In this document: in pieces, positions 25,205 to 34,053 of the stretch
Layout: every line of letters starts with the position of its first letter
Numbering within the stretch: the stretch's first letter is position 1
Assembly: GCF_014905615.1 (NCBI RefSeq)
Contig: NZ_AQGU01000029.1
Span: forward strand, 744,001-808,000
Length of the DNA stretch: 64,000 nt
Reading direction: 5' to 3'
From: Pseudoalteromonas aliena SW19
GTDB taxonomy: Bacteria > Pseudomonadota > Gammaproteobacteria > Enterobacterales > Alteromonadaceae
Program-made: the position numbers and the translations under genes
The notes under the pieces: generated by a model
The model's database searches: none
What the model was told of the DNA's origin: nothing
What the model saw: only the letters and a program-made list of their open reading frames with translations

Positions 25205-26551
25205 ATGATTATGAAATCAATGACAACATTACGACCTGTAGCAAAACTTTTGAAATTAACACTGTTTTGCACCGCAGCGATAAGTACAAGTATTATTGCT
25301 CCTAGTGCGTTGAGCATTTTACCCAGTGTAGATGTAGCCACAGCCAATGCAGCACAAGAGCAAAAAACTAAACGAGTGCCTGCATTGCGTGAAAAGGTGT
25401 ACAGCCAATTGGCGCGAGCGCAAAAACTAGCTGATGATGGCGACGTTAAAGCAGGGCTTGAGGCATTAGATACCATCAATGAGCGCTCATCAAGTATGAA
25501 TTCATACGAAATTGCGATGATGCATAACTTTTATGGGTTTATTTATTACAACGAGAACGATTTACCAAAAGCAATAGCCTCGTTTGAAAAAGTAGTTGCA
25601 GAGGAAGGAATTCCTGAGTCATTACGTATAAGCACTACATTTAGCTTAGCGCAATTAGCAATGGCTAACAGTGACTACAAAAAAGTAATTTCATTTTTAG
25701 ATAAATGGGATGACATTAATACTAAACCCATCACCGAAAGTTATTACTTATTACGAGCACAAACCTACTATCAGCTAAAAGATTACAATAAAGGGCTGGA
25801 GTATATTTCTAAAGTAATAAAATTAAGTGATGATGAAGGTAAAACACCTAAAGAAAACTGGTTGGTATTACAACGTGCAATGCATTACTCGCTTAATCAA
25901 ACTGATAAAGTAGTCGCAGTATTAGAGCGTATGGTAAAACTGTATAACAAGCCAGAATATTGGATTCAGTTATCGGGTATGTATGGTGAAACAGGGCAAG
26001 AGAAACAGCAACTTGCTGTTATTGAGGCTGCTTATCAACAAGGGTTTTTAACCTCAAAATCTGATTTGCGTCAACTTGCTCAAGTGTATTTATACAATGG
26101 TTTAGCTTACAAAGCAGGCGTAGTTATGAGTAAAGCAATTGAGGCGGGTGTTGCTGAGAGAACGGCAAAAAATTACGCGTTTGTAGCCGAAGCCATGATC
26201 CAAGCTAAAGAAGACGATAAGTCAATTGCATACTTTGTTAAGGCAGCTGATTTATCGGTTAATGGCAAGTACGATCAACGCTTAGCGGAAGTGTATGTCA
26301 ATACTGAGCAATATGAAGAGGCGGCCGACGCTGCGCGTAAAGCACTCGATAAAGGCTCACTTGATTTTGAATCAAATGCCTTTGTTGCTCTTGGTATGGC
26401 GCAGTATAATTTACAAAATTTCGATGCCTCAATTTTAGCGTTTGAACAAGCTGAGAAACACAAAAAATCTCAGCGTTTAGCGCAGCAATGGATCAAGTAT
26501 GTAAAGCGTGAAAAAGTACATGCCGAAACACTTAGAACGGCATTACTTTGA
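25205..26551 (+). CDS. Tetratricopeptide-repeat protein at the end of the TonB2 operon
   Basis: A 448-residue (446 if the ATG at 25211 is used) exported protein. Hydrophobic leader LLKLTLFCTAAISTSIIAPS is followed by about eight TPR-like helical pairs, for example YGFIYYNENDLPKAIASFEK, RAQTYYQLKDYNKGLEYISK and ALGMAQYNLQNFDASILAFE. Such TPR proteins close TonB2 operons in Shewanella and Pseudoalteromonas and are thought to scaffold the periplasmic side of the complex. That role is an inference from position. A strong terminator follows at 26609. Confidence 0.85.
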   Translation: MIMKSMTTLRPVAKLLKLTLFCTAAISTSIIAPSALSILPSVDVATANAAQEQKTKRVPALREKVYSQLARAQKLADDGDVKAGLEALDTINERSSSMNSYEIAMMHNFYGFIYYNENDLPKAIASFEKVVAEEGIPESLRISTTFSLAQLAMANSDYKKVISFLDKWDDINTKPITESYYLLRAQTYYQLKDYNKGLEYISKVIKLSDDEGKTPKENWLVLQRAMHYSLNQTDKVVAVLERMVKLYNKPEYWIQLSGMYGETGQEKQQLAVIEAAYQQGFLTSKSDLRQLAQVYLYNGLAYKAGVVMSKAIEAGVAERTAKNYAFVAEAMIQAKEDDKSIAYFVKAADLSVNGKYDQRLAEVYVNTEQYEEAADAARKALDKGSLDFESNAFVALGMAQYNLQNFDASILAFEQAEKHKKSQRLAQQWIKYVKREKVHAETLRTALL

Positions 26552-26608
26552 TCCCTATTTAATACGTTATTTGTATAGCAAAAAACCAATTTCATAATCG
26601 CACTATGC

Positions 26609-26641
26609 AAACCGCCTTAAATTTATTTTAGGCGGTTTTTT
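26609..26641 (+). terminator. Terminator of the TonB2 operon
   Basis: AACCGCCT / AGGCGGTT stem over an A/T loop with T6 after it, 58 bp beyond the TPR gene stop. Confidence 0.9.
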
Positions 26642-26682
26642 CGTTTTATTTTAAGTAACCATTTGAATTTAATAAATTAACG

Positions 26683-26737
26683 TTGTCATCTTATGTTTAT
26701 TAAAGTGTAACGGCGCTGTCATACAGCTCCCGTAAGG
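26683..26737 (+). promoter_or_regulatory. Candidate PhoB-binding region of the lipoprotein/receptor unit
   Basis: TTGTCATCTTA (26683) and CTGTCATACAG (26716) lie 33 bp apart, with GTGTAACGGCG and CTCCCGTAAGG as weaker 11-bp units in the same phase. This mirrors the arrangement at 21261, in both cases about 110-130 bp before the start codon. Confidence 0.55.
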
Positions 26738-26751
26738 TAGTCGCAGCTAAG

Positions 26752-26801
26752 AACTCAAGTGACCTAAATACATCAACTTATGTACTTAGGTGACTTGAGT
26801 T
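26752..26801 (+). repeat. Long inverted repeat in the leader of the lipoprotein gene
   Basis: Two 22-bp arms (26752-26773 and 26780-26801) pair with two mismatches around a 6-nt loop; the outer part is AACTCAAGT / ACTTGAGTT. It lies 46 bp before the start codon and is followed by TTAATAAC. It could be a leader hairpin, an attenuator or an operator. Confidence 0.65.
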
Positions 26802-26847
26802 TAATAACACGCTAACAAAATAATTAAATACTTTAACGGAGTGAACA

Positions 26848-28461
26848 ATGAAATTATCTGGTTTATTTAAAGTCAGCCTAGTAGCTGCTGCAATCTCACT
26901 TACTGGTTGTGGTGGTGATATTAACGTTACACCTACAACTGCTGATAACAGTGTAGACAATAGTGTAGACAATTCGGTGACTAACCCAGGTGGTAACAGT
27001 GGTGAAACTGTTATGTGTGCTACATACACATTAGATGGCGCGACATTTACAGGTGAGGCCAAAGGCGTTAATTGTCTTTATAGCCAAGCATTTGCAAGCA
27101 ATGCTAAAGAAATCACCAGCTCTTTTGTCATTTCTGCATTAGATAACGATGGTGCGCATGTGTTTGAAGGTGCGTTATTTATTGGTGATGATGTAGACAC
27201 ATCAACAGGCGCTACAATTGACGGCAATGGCCCTACATTATCTATTGAAGCCGGTGCGACAATTGCTTTTACTAAGCCTGAGAGTTTTATTCGTGTTGCA
27301 CGTGGCGCAAATATTGAAGCAATTGGTGAAGTAGATAAGCCAATTATTTTCACAAGTATCAAAGAAGTTGATGGCGATGATTCAACAACAGCACAAATTG
27401 GTGACTGGGGTGGCGTACAGGTAAATGGTCGTGGCCATTCTATTCGTTGTACAACAGCAGCTGCTGCACAAGACATGTGTAATCACTCTGCTGAAGGTAT
27501 TGTATCTTACTACGGTGGTAATGATCCGCAAGATAACAGCGGTATCCTTAAGCATATCGTTATTAAATATGCGGGCTTTGGTGTTGAAGGTGATGAACTC
27601 AATGGTTTAACTCTAAATGCTGTCGGTTCAGGTACAACCATTGATTACGTGCATGTACATAATGGTTTCGATGATGGTATTGAGCTATTTGGTGGCAGCG
27701 TTAACCTTAAGCATATTGTTGTTACTGATACAGGCGATGACGGCATTGACTGGGATGAAGGCTGGAAAGGTTTTGGACAATTTATTCTTGTTCGTTCAAA
27801 TGAATATGGTAACCATGGCTTTGAAACAGATGGCGCAAAGGTAGATCCATTATCAGCAGACGCTCAAGATTTAGTAACAACCGTTTCTAACCCAACGATT
27901 GCTAATGCAACGGTTGTAACTACGGGTGACCAAGGCGCAGATGGACGCCGTACTGGTGCCGGTATGGAAATGAAAGAATGGGGTAAGGCGCAATTAGCTA
28001 ACATGCTGTTTGTAAACTCGTCATCTGTAGATGGTGCCGGTTGTTTTGATTTATACAATGAAAAAGACAAATCAGGCGATGCAGGTGTGCATGCCAATGC
28101 AAATAAAGGCGATATTGCATTTATGAGCTCAATTTTTGCCTGTGGTAAAAACTTTGAAAACGTAAACACGCCTTTAACGGGTTCATTAGCTAGTTTTGAT
28201 GTAAGCACTTGGTTTACTGGTGGCGATAATAACCAGTTAATTGGTTTCGCTGATTTTGCAAATGTGCTTGGTGCCGATGGTGTTTCAACTGCTGCAACTA
28301 TTACTGATTCACAAGGTACTGCTGTTGCAACAACGGCTAAAGACATGAGCGAAGTTAACGCTTTCTTTACTAACGCAGGCTACATTGGTGCGCTTAAAGA
28401 AGGTGAGTCAAGCGAGTGGGCTAGTTTTGTAGCTGCATCTTTACAACGCGCTAGTAATTAA
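26848..28461 (+). CDS. Large surface/periplasmic lipoprotein with beta-helix-like repeats, receptor partner
   Basis: A 537-residue protein with lipobox (SLTGCGG, Cys at about residue 22), a low-complexity linker of repeated DNSV, and a long body with pectate-lyase-like beta-helix turns (TLSIEAGATIAF, IIFTSIKEVDG, GDWGGVQVNGRGHSI, YVHVHNGFDDGIELFGGSVN, VVTDTGDDGIDWDEGW). No catalytic residues of a known lyase are evident. Paired with a TonB receptor gene 72 bp downstream and preceded by the Pho-like boxes, it may capture a ligand at the cell surface for that receptor. The family is often annotated as a hypothetical or wrongly as a multidrug transporter; I do not assign a function. Confidence 0.75.
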   Translation: MKLSGLFKVSLVAAAISLTGCGGDINVTPTTADNSVDNSVDNSVTNPGGNSGETVMCATYTLDGATFTGEAKGVNCLYSQAFASNAKEITSSFVISALDNDGAHVFEGALFIGDDVDTSTGATIDGNGPTLSIEAGATIAFTKPESFIRVARGANIEAIGEVDKPIIFTSIKEVDGDDSTTAQIGDWGGVQVNGRGHSIRCTTAAAAQDMCNHSAEGIVSYYGGNDPQDNSGILKHIVIKYAGFGVEGDELNGLTLNAVGSGTTIDYVHVHNGFDDGIELFGGSVNLKHIVVTDTGDDGIDWDEGWKGFGQFILVRSNEYGNHGFETDGAKVDPLSADAQDLVTTVSNPTIANATVVTTGDQGADGRRTGAGMEMKEWGKAQLANMLFVNSSSVDGAGCFDLYNEKDKSGDAGVHANANKGDIAFMSSIFACGKNFENVNTPLTGSLASFDVSTWFTGGDNNQLIGFADFANVLGADGVSTAATITDSQGTAVATTAKDMSEVNAFFTNAGYIGALKEGESSEWASFVAASLQRASN

Positions 28462-28481
28462 TCTAGACCGGCTCTAATTAT

Positions 28482-28503
28482 AAGGCGCTACGGCGCCTTT
28501 TTT
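28482..28503 (+). terminator. Intercistronic terminator between lipoprotein and receptor genes
   Basis: AAGGCG / CGCCTT stem followed by T6. Being between two genes that probably share a promoter, it would lower receptor expression relative to the lipoprotein. Confidence 0.8.
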
Positions 28504-28533
28504 AAGGGAACTTTAGGTTTAGAGGATATAAAT

Positions 28534-31257
28534 ATGAAACATCAAAAGCAGTTTAAAACTAATCTAATAACTTTATCGCTGCTCTCCCTTTTTTCTTCAT
28601 TTCATTCTTTCGCCGAACAGGCACAAGAAATAATAAATGATGAGGCTATAGAAGAAGTTGTTGCAACAGGCACGCGTCTTAAAGGGAGTGCGAGCGCAGT
28701 TATTGATGAGCGTAAAAATCAGGCATTCGTCGCTGATATAATGGGCGCTGAGCAAATCTCTCGAACGGGTGACAGCGATGCCGCTTCAGCACTTCGTCGT
28801 GTTACAGGCTTGTCGTTAGTTAATGATAAGTTTATTTATGTGCGTGGGTTAGGTGAGCGTTATTCAAGTGTGCGTTTAAATGGCGCTATAGTGCCAAGCC
28901 CTGATTTAACAAGAAACGTTATTCCACTTGATATTTTTCCATCAAGTATTATTGAATCTTTGGCTGTTCAAAAAGCCTACTCACCTAATATGCCGGCAGC
29001 ATTTGGTGGTGGCGACGTTAACATTAGAACAAAAAGCATTCCTAGTGATACGTTATTTAAAGTCGAAATTGGCGCAAGCTATAAAGATACAAATGACGAA
29101 GGCTATACATATAATGGTGGCAGTGATGATTGGCTTGGCCAAGATGATGGCACGCGAGCATTACCTAATAGCGTTAAAACAGCGTTAAATACGTATATTA
29201 ATGGCTTATCTGATATTTCGTATAGAAATATCAGAGACGTAGAATCAAAGCGCACGGGAGCTGATATAGGTCAAGCCGCAGCGATTGATTTAAATAAAAG
29301 TTTAGCTAAAGCGTTGCCAAGAGACTTTGGCTTGGAAAAAGAAAGCTTGAACCCTGATGCCGGTATTAAAGCGGTCTACGGCGATCGTTTTGATAACTTA
29401 TTTGGCTTAGATGGATCTTTTGGTTTTTTAGCGTCAGTTGCTTATGAAAATGAATGGTCAAATGCTGAAAAGTTTAGCGCAGTCCTTTCTTCAGTTGACG
29501 CATCGGAGTCTGCTTGTTCACAAGATGACTTTACCTGCTACTCTGCAACAGAAAAAGAAGTGTCGACAAAGCATAATATAAAGTTAAATAGCTCTTTAAA
29601 TTTAGGGTATAAAATACAGGGCCATGATTTAACTGCAACCTACATGATGTTGCGAGACACTGAAGATGAAGCCTCTGTTGCATTGTACCAAGAGCCATCA
29701 AAGTCATTAAGCATCGATGCTGGTCAATTACAGCGCAGCCACTTAACCTCTTTTGAAGAGCGCGAATTAGAAATACTTCAGCTTCGTGGTACGCATAATT
29801 TAGAGTGGGGATTTTTGCAAGGTGTAGGTGTTGATTGGCAATACACTGATTCTACAGCAACAACAAGTATCCCAGGTGAGCTTAAAGTAACGGTTCGTGA
29901 TGAATATCTTGATGGTAAATATAAACGCACATTTTACAACGGTAGCTTAGGGGGCAATCCCTATTTGTATCGATTTGTTGAGTTAGAAGACGATGTAGAA
30001 AACTGGGGTGTTAATGTAAATAAAGTTTTTTACTTTGACAATGCCGAAGTTGAAATTGCGGGTGGCGGTTATTTTGTAGAAAAAACACGTGACTACCGTA
30101 CCGACTTTTTTAACTATCGCTTTAGCCAAACTCAAGCTTTAGAGCTCGCGCAAAGTGAAGATGAAGCACTGTCAATCGGCAGTTTTTTTGCTAATGACTC
30201 TGTTATTGATTCAACTGATGTCGAGTTGTTATTCCAAGAACCAACAGCCGATGATTATCTTGCAGCGCAAATGATTGATGCTTATTACGGCTCTTTTGAC
30301 ATAACGTTTGCTCAAGATTGGCGCTTAAGTGGTGGCGTACGCTATGAAGATTTTCGCCAAGTTGCTTTAGCTTTTTCTCGCTCAGCATTTAATCCTGCTT
30401 TGCTAGCTGACAAGCTAAGTGCAGATGCGATAGAACAAGCAAGTGTCATGGAAGATGATTATTTTACTTCACTATCTATGACGTATAGCCAAGAGGCATA
30501 TCAAATTCGTTTTGGATATGGCAGTACGGTTGTTCGCCCTGATTTACGTGAGCTAAGTCCTGTTCAATTCCAAGATCCGCTTACAGGATACCGTACTCTA
30601 GGTAATCCATTCTTAGAGTCTAGCGCTTTAGATAACTTTGATGCGCGTATCGAATTTTATATGGACAATGGCGATAACTACTCTGTTGGCGCTTTTTATA
30701 AAGATATCGATAAACCAATTGAAGCACTGTTAACTGAAAGCGATGGCCGTTTCACCCTGCAGTTTGATAACGCTGATACAGCCTATGTTTATGGTATTGA
30801 AGCCGAATGGTTAACTGAGTTGCACAGTGATTTTCTTGGCGGTGCTTTCTTTACTTCTGGTAACTTAACACTCAGTGATTCAGAAGTTGAAATTGCACAG
30901 GAGCAGCGCGGCGATCTGACAAACCTAAAACGACGCATGACAGGTCATTCAAAATACGTTGCTAATTTACAATTGAATTACGATTCGCATGATGGCATGC
31001 ATCAAGCCTCTGTTATCTATAATGTATTTGGTGATCGTATTTTAGCTGCGGGTGTTAATAACTTTGATGATGCTTACGAGCAACCTTTAAACTCGTTAGA
31101 CATGGTTTATAGTTATTACCCTACCTTTAACACCACGCTGACATTTAAGGTGAAGAATATGTTAGGACAAAATTTTGAAGTTAATCAAAATGATGTGTTA
31201 ATACGTTCTCAAGAAACACCGAGAGAGTTGAGCTTAAGCTTTAGTTATGAATTTTAA
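28534..31257 (+). CDS. TonB-dependent outer-membrane receptor served by the TonB2 system
   Basis: A 907-residue receptor. Signal peptide (LITLSLLSLFSSFHSFA), a TonB-box region EEVVATGTRLKGS, a plug with ADIMGAEQISRTGDSDAASA, RVTGLSLVNDKFIYVRGLGE and SIIESLAVQKAYSPNMPAAF, then a barrel ending ELSLSFSYEF. The GLGERYSSVRLNGAIVPSPD motif belongs to a large receptor group of Shewanella and Pseudoalteromonas that is not for siderophores. Position after the TonB2 operon and the phosphate-type promoter elements suggest uptake of a phosphorus-containing compound; this is inference. Sole ATG with AGAGGAT ribosome site. Confidence 0.9.
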   Translation: MKHQKQFKTNLITLSLLSLFSSFHSFAEQAQEIINDEAIEEVVATGTRLKGSASAVIDERKNQAFVADIMGAEQISRTGDSDAASALRRVTGLSLVNDKFIYVRGLGERYSSVRLNGAIVPSPDLTRNVIPLDIFPSSIIESLAVQKAYSPNMPAAFGGGDVNIRTKSIPSDTLFKVEIGASYKDTNDEGYTYNGGSDDWLGQDDGTRALPNSVKTALNTYINGLSDISYRNIRDVESKRTGADIGQAAAIDLNKSLAKALPRDFGLEKESLNPDAGIKAVYGDRFDNLFGLDGSFGFLASVAYENEWSNAEKFSAVLSSVDASESACSQDDFTCYSATEKEVSTKHNIKLNSSLNLGYKIQGHDLTATYMMLRDTEDEASVALYQEPSKSLSIDAGQLQRSHLTSFEERELEILQLRGTHNLEWGFLQGVGVDWQYTDSTATTSIPGELKVTVRDEYLDGKYKRTFYNGSLGGNPYLYRFVELEDDVENWGVNVNKVFYFDNAEVEIAGGGYFVEKTRDYRTDFFNYRFSQTQALELAQSEDEALSIGSFFANDSVIDSTDVELLFQEPTADDYLAAQMIDAYYGSFDITFAQDWRLSGGVRYEDFRQVALAFSRSAFNPALLADKLSADAIEQASVMEDDYFTSLSMTYSQEAYQIRFGYGSTVVRPDLRELSPVQFQDPLTGYRTLGNPFLESSALDNFDARIEFYMDNGDNYSVGAFYKDIDKPIEALLTESDGRFTLQFDNADTAYVYGIEAEWLTELHSDFLGGAFFTSGNLTLSDSEVEIAQEQRGDLTNLKRRMTGHSKYVANLQLNYDSHDGMHQASVIYNVFGDRILAAGVNNFDDAYEQPLNSLDMVYSYYPTFNTTLTFKVKNMLGQNFEVNQNDVLIRSQETPRELSLSFSYEF

Positions 31258-31295
31258 CACTCTCTAATAAATAGCAGTTACAGTAAGTATTACTT

Positions 31296-31320
31296 AGCCC
31301 TACCAAATGTAGGGCTTTTT
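31296..31320 (+). terminator. Terminator of the TonB receptor gene
   Basis: AGCCCTAC / GTAGGGCT stem with a 5-nt loop and T5. Confidence 0.92.
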
Positions 31321-31369
31321 ATTGCTTGTTATTTATGAAATCAATAATAGTGTCGTAAGGGGGATGGTA

Positions 31370-31452
31370 ATACCAACCTGCATAAATCTTTGCCTAGTTC
31401 TAGCGTAATTTTCTTAACGTTAAATAGACCCCATATATAAGTAGATTGGTAT
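31370..31452. repeat. 83-bp ATACCAA...TTGGTAT repeat
   Basis: Begins ATACCAACCTGCATAAATC and ends AAGTAGATTGGTAT, imperfect inverted ends of one element. The interior (GCCTAGTTCTAGCGTAATTT, CTTAACGTTAAATAGACCCC) matches the right half of the repeat around 16345-16414 base for base over most of its length. It looks like a deletion derivative of that larger element. Confidence 0.8.
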
Positions 31453-31872
31453 AAATAGTGTTTTGGTTATGTGCCTAAGTGAATGAGCATTAATTTAACC
31501 GATTACGGCTCATACTTTAGAGAATCCGCTAATTATTTTTGAACCTAGTTTGGGTATTGCAAGATTTAGGCTTTGCGTGTAATCAACACGATGCCAAATT
31601 GAACTGATAATCAGTGGCTAGTTTCTTTCAAACAATATGCTTTACTCGCAACTTTTAAGTTACATTATAAAATATTTTTGTTTTATGGATAGCGTAACTG
31701 AGGCTACGATGAACTTAGGGTTATTCGAATGCACATTTACAACGTTCCTTCTACATTTTTTGGGTAAACTCCGATACCCAGTTCTTCATATGATCTTATA
31801 CACTTAGTTTATGCTTTTTCAGTTATTCAAAAAATTAGTGTTATTAAGCAAAATATAGGGTAGATATTTAAT
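31453..31872. other. Intergenic region, no recognised gene
   Basis: About 420 bp between the TonB receptor and the GGDEF-EAL gene, which converge. A 40-codon frame starts at about 31684 but has no ribosome site or recognisable sequence. I see no RNA gene or regulatory motif. Confidence 0.4.
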
Positions 31873-33585
31873 TTAATGGATAGGCTTTTTTACCATATTT
31901 TGGATCCATGCGGTCATACTATCAGCAGACATGGGTTTGGCAATATAATACCCTTGCCCGAGACGGCACCCCATATCAATTAAGACCTGTTCATGCTCTA
32001 AAGATTCTACTCCTTCTGCAATCAGGTTATAGCCAAACGCTTGACTGAGCGCCACAATACAGGTGACGATGGATCTATCTTCACCGTCTGATAGGAGTTT
32101 TTTGATAAAACTTTTATCTATTTTTAAAGTGTCTAATGGTAATTTTTTTAAATAGCTTAAAGAGGCATAGCCTGTACCAAAATCATCTAAGGCAATATTA
32201 ACCCCTAAATTACGACAACCTTCAAGCACATCTACAGCTTGGTCAATGTTTCCAATTGTTGTGCTTTCTAGAATTTCTAATTCTAGTGTCTTAGATCCCA
32301 TGCTATGTGTACTTAATAATAGGTCGTTTAAATTTTCGACAAAACCCTCACTGAGTAAATGTGCTGGAGAGATATTAACACTCATGGCTAGCTGTGTATT
32401 TTGCCAAATTTCATGTTGTTTTAAGGCTTCGCATAGCACCCACTCACCCATTAAAATCCCAATACAGGGATGCTCTAGTGCATCAGAAAAGTCAGCTGGA
32501 TATAGCAAACCTAAAGTTGGATGATTCCAGCGTATTAATGCTTCAACGCCTATTAAACGCTGGTCTGTCATGTCTACCTTTGGTTGATAATGTAAAATAA
32601 ATTCGTTACGGGCAATCCCTTTTTCGGCGGCCATTAGTAGAGTATGTTTAGCATGTCTTCGGCTTTCTTCTTCAGGATCATAAAATAGAACTTTATTCGT
32701 ACCTAAGGTCTTAGCTTGATACATGGTTTGGTCTGCTCTGCGTAGAATATCATCACAGCTTAAACCAGCATCATTGGTAAGAGCCACTCCAATACTTGCT
32801 GACGCTTGTACTGAGCAAGCGTATTCCTTTAATAGAATAGGGTCATTGATCTCAATAAGAACATTTTGCAGAAGATCTTCATATTCTTGATTTGTGTGTA
32901 AGGATCCTTTTAATAGCAGGACAAATTCATCACCTCCAATACGTGCAAGGGTGTCTTCTTTACGAGCAATAAGCTTTAGTCGGTTGGCGATGGTTGTTAA
33001 AACAAAATCTCCTATTTCATGCCCGTATTTATCGTTAATGGGTTTGAAATTATCTAAATCTAGATAGGCAACAGCGAGTGTCTGCCCAGAAGCGATCGCA
33101 TTGCTAAGCTGTTCGAGTAAGGTTGGCCGACTGGCTAACCCCGTTAAACTGTCATAATGTGCCATATTATGGAGGTTTTTCTCTAACGTGGCTCGTTGAA
33201 TTGAGCTAGATATAGAATGCAAAAGTTGAGTACTCTTTAATTTATCTTTTAATAAATAGTCACTTGCACCAAGTCGCATAGCTTCAGCTGCAATATTTTC
33301 ATCGCCTAGGCCCGTGACCATTATAACGGCACAATGATGATTCACAGACTTTCTAATGTTACTGAGTAAGGTAAGCCCTGAACTGATCCCCAACCGATAA
33401 TCAACAATAATACAATCAAACTCTTTTTTTTCTAGACAAGACATAGAATCTTCTAACGAAGAGGCTTCAAAAATGTTAGCTTGCATACTAGAACGAGAGA
33501 CCATACGACGTATTAGCTCCCTATCAATACTATTGTCATCAACAATGAGAAGGTTAACGCTATCGGACAGATCAAATTTTTCCAT
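31873..33585 (-). CDS. Response regulator with GGDEF and EAL domains
   Basis: A 570-residue c-di-GMP enzyme. N-terminal receiver (about 10-130) with the acidic pair LLIVDDN, the phosphorylatable Asp in CIIVDYRLG and the Lys in LLKDKLK; a GGDEF domain (about 145-305) with RIGGDEFVLLL; and an EAL domain (about 320-560) with GVEALIRWNH, ALDDFGTGYASL and IAEGVE. All motifs look intact, so both synthesis and breakdown of c-di-GMP are possible. Start is set at the ATG at 33585 (MEKFDLSD), with AGGG eight bases before; a longer start is possible. Third gene of an operon with a kinase and a single-domain regulator, and probably their output. Confidence 0.88.
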   Translation of the reverse strand: MEKFDLSDSVNLLIVDDNSIDRELIRRMVSRSSMQANIFEASSLEDSMSCLEKKEFDCIIVDYRLGISSGLTLLSNIRKSVNHHCAVIMVTGLGDENIAAEAMRLGASDYLLKDKLKSTQLLHSISSSIQRATLEKNLHNMAHYDSLTGLASRPTLLEQLSNAIASGQTLAVAYLDLDNFKPINDKYGHEIGDFVLTTIANRLKLIARKEDTLARIGGDEFVLLLKGSLHTNQEYEDLLQNVLIEINDPILLKEYACSVQASASIGVALTNDAGLSCDDILRRADQTMYQAKTLGTNKVLFYDPEEESRRHAKHTLLMAAEKGIARNEFILHYQPKVDMTDQRLIGVEALIRWNHPTLGLLYPADFSDALEHPCIGILMGEWVLCEALKQHEIWQNTQLAMSVNISPAHLLSEGFVENLNDLLLSTHSMGSKTLELEILESTTIGNIDQAVDVLEGCRNLGVNIALDDFGTGYASLSYLKKLPLDTLKIDKSFIKKLLSDGEDRSIVTCIVALSQAFGYNLIAEGVESLEHEQVLIDMGCRLGQGYYIAKPMSADSMTAWIQNMVKKPIH

Positions 33586-33630
33586 TGTATTTACCCTGTT
33601 CATCATAATCATAGCTCTTCTCAAAACGAT

Positions 33631-34053
33631 CTATGTGAGCTCAATCGCATTCATATATGCATCCATAAGCTTTGCTAACTTAGCAAACTGAGGGCCTATA
33701 GAACTTTTTACCATGTAGCCTGCCACATTGTTGTGGTACGCTCGGGTTCGGTCACTGTCTTCGTTTGACGTACTAAGAATAAATACCACAGTATCGTGCA
33801 GCTTTATATCAAGGCGAATCTGCTCTAAAAATTCGAACCCGTTCATCACTGGCATATTTAAATCTAGTAATACCAAATATGGTTCAGCTATCCTTCCTGA
33901 TTGATCCTGTTCTCGTAATGCATCAAGGGCCAACTGCCCATTTTGTTTCCAGTTGACTTTAATTGCAGGCTCCACTTTTCTTAAGCTGCGCATAACTGAT
34001 TCTGCAGCCACATCATCGTCTTCTACGAGTAATATTGTCAGATTCTTAATCAT
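33631..34053 (-). CDS. Single-domain response regulator (Rcp1/CheY type)
   Basis: A 140-residue receiver without an output domain. Acidic pocket in ILLVEDDD, phosphorylation site Asp in LLDLNMPVMNGFEFL, and FILSTSNEDSD before the conserved Lys in YMVKSS. The Rcp1-like insertions (long loop before LVLLDLN) are typical of regulators paired with phytochrome-like kinases. Its ATG overlaps the end of the kinase gene by eight bases, and AGGA stands nine bases before it. It likely relays phosphate from the kinase to the GGDEF-EAL protein. Confidence 0.9.
   Translation of the reverse strand: MIKNLTILLVEDDDVAAESVMRSLRKVEPAIKVNWKQNGQLALDALREQDQSGRIAEPYLVLLDLNMPVMNGFEFLEQIRLDIKLHDTVVFILSTSNEDSDRTRAYHNNVAGYMVKSSIGPQFAKLAKLMDAYMNAIELT

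Noticed and set aside
28482..28503. Terminator taken as proof that lipoprotein and receptor are separate operons
   Set aside because: No obvious promoter was seen in the 30 bp that remain, so partial read-through is more likely.
31684..31806. 40-codon ATG frame in the gap after the TonB receptor
   Set aside because: No ribosome site, no ordered protein pattern; likely chance.
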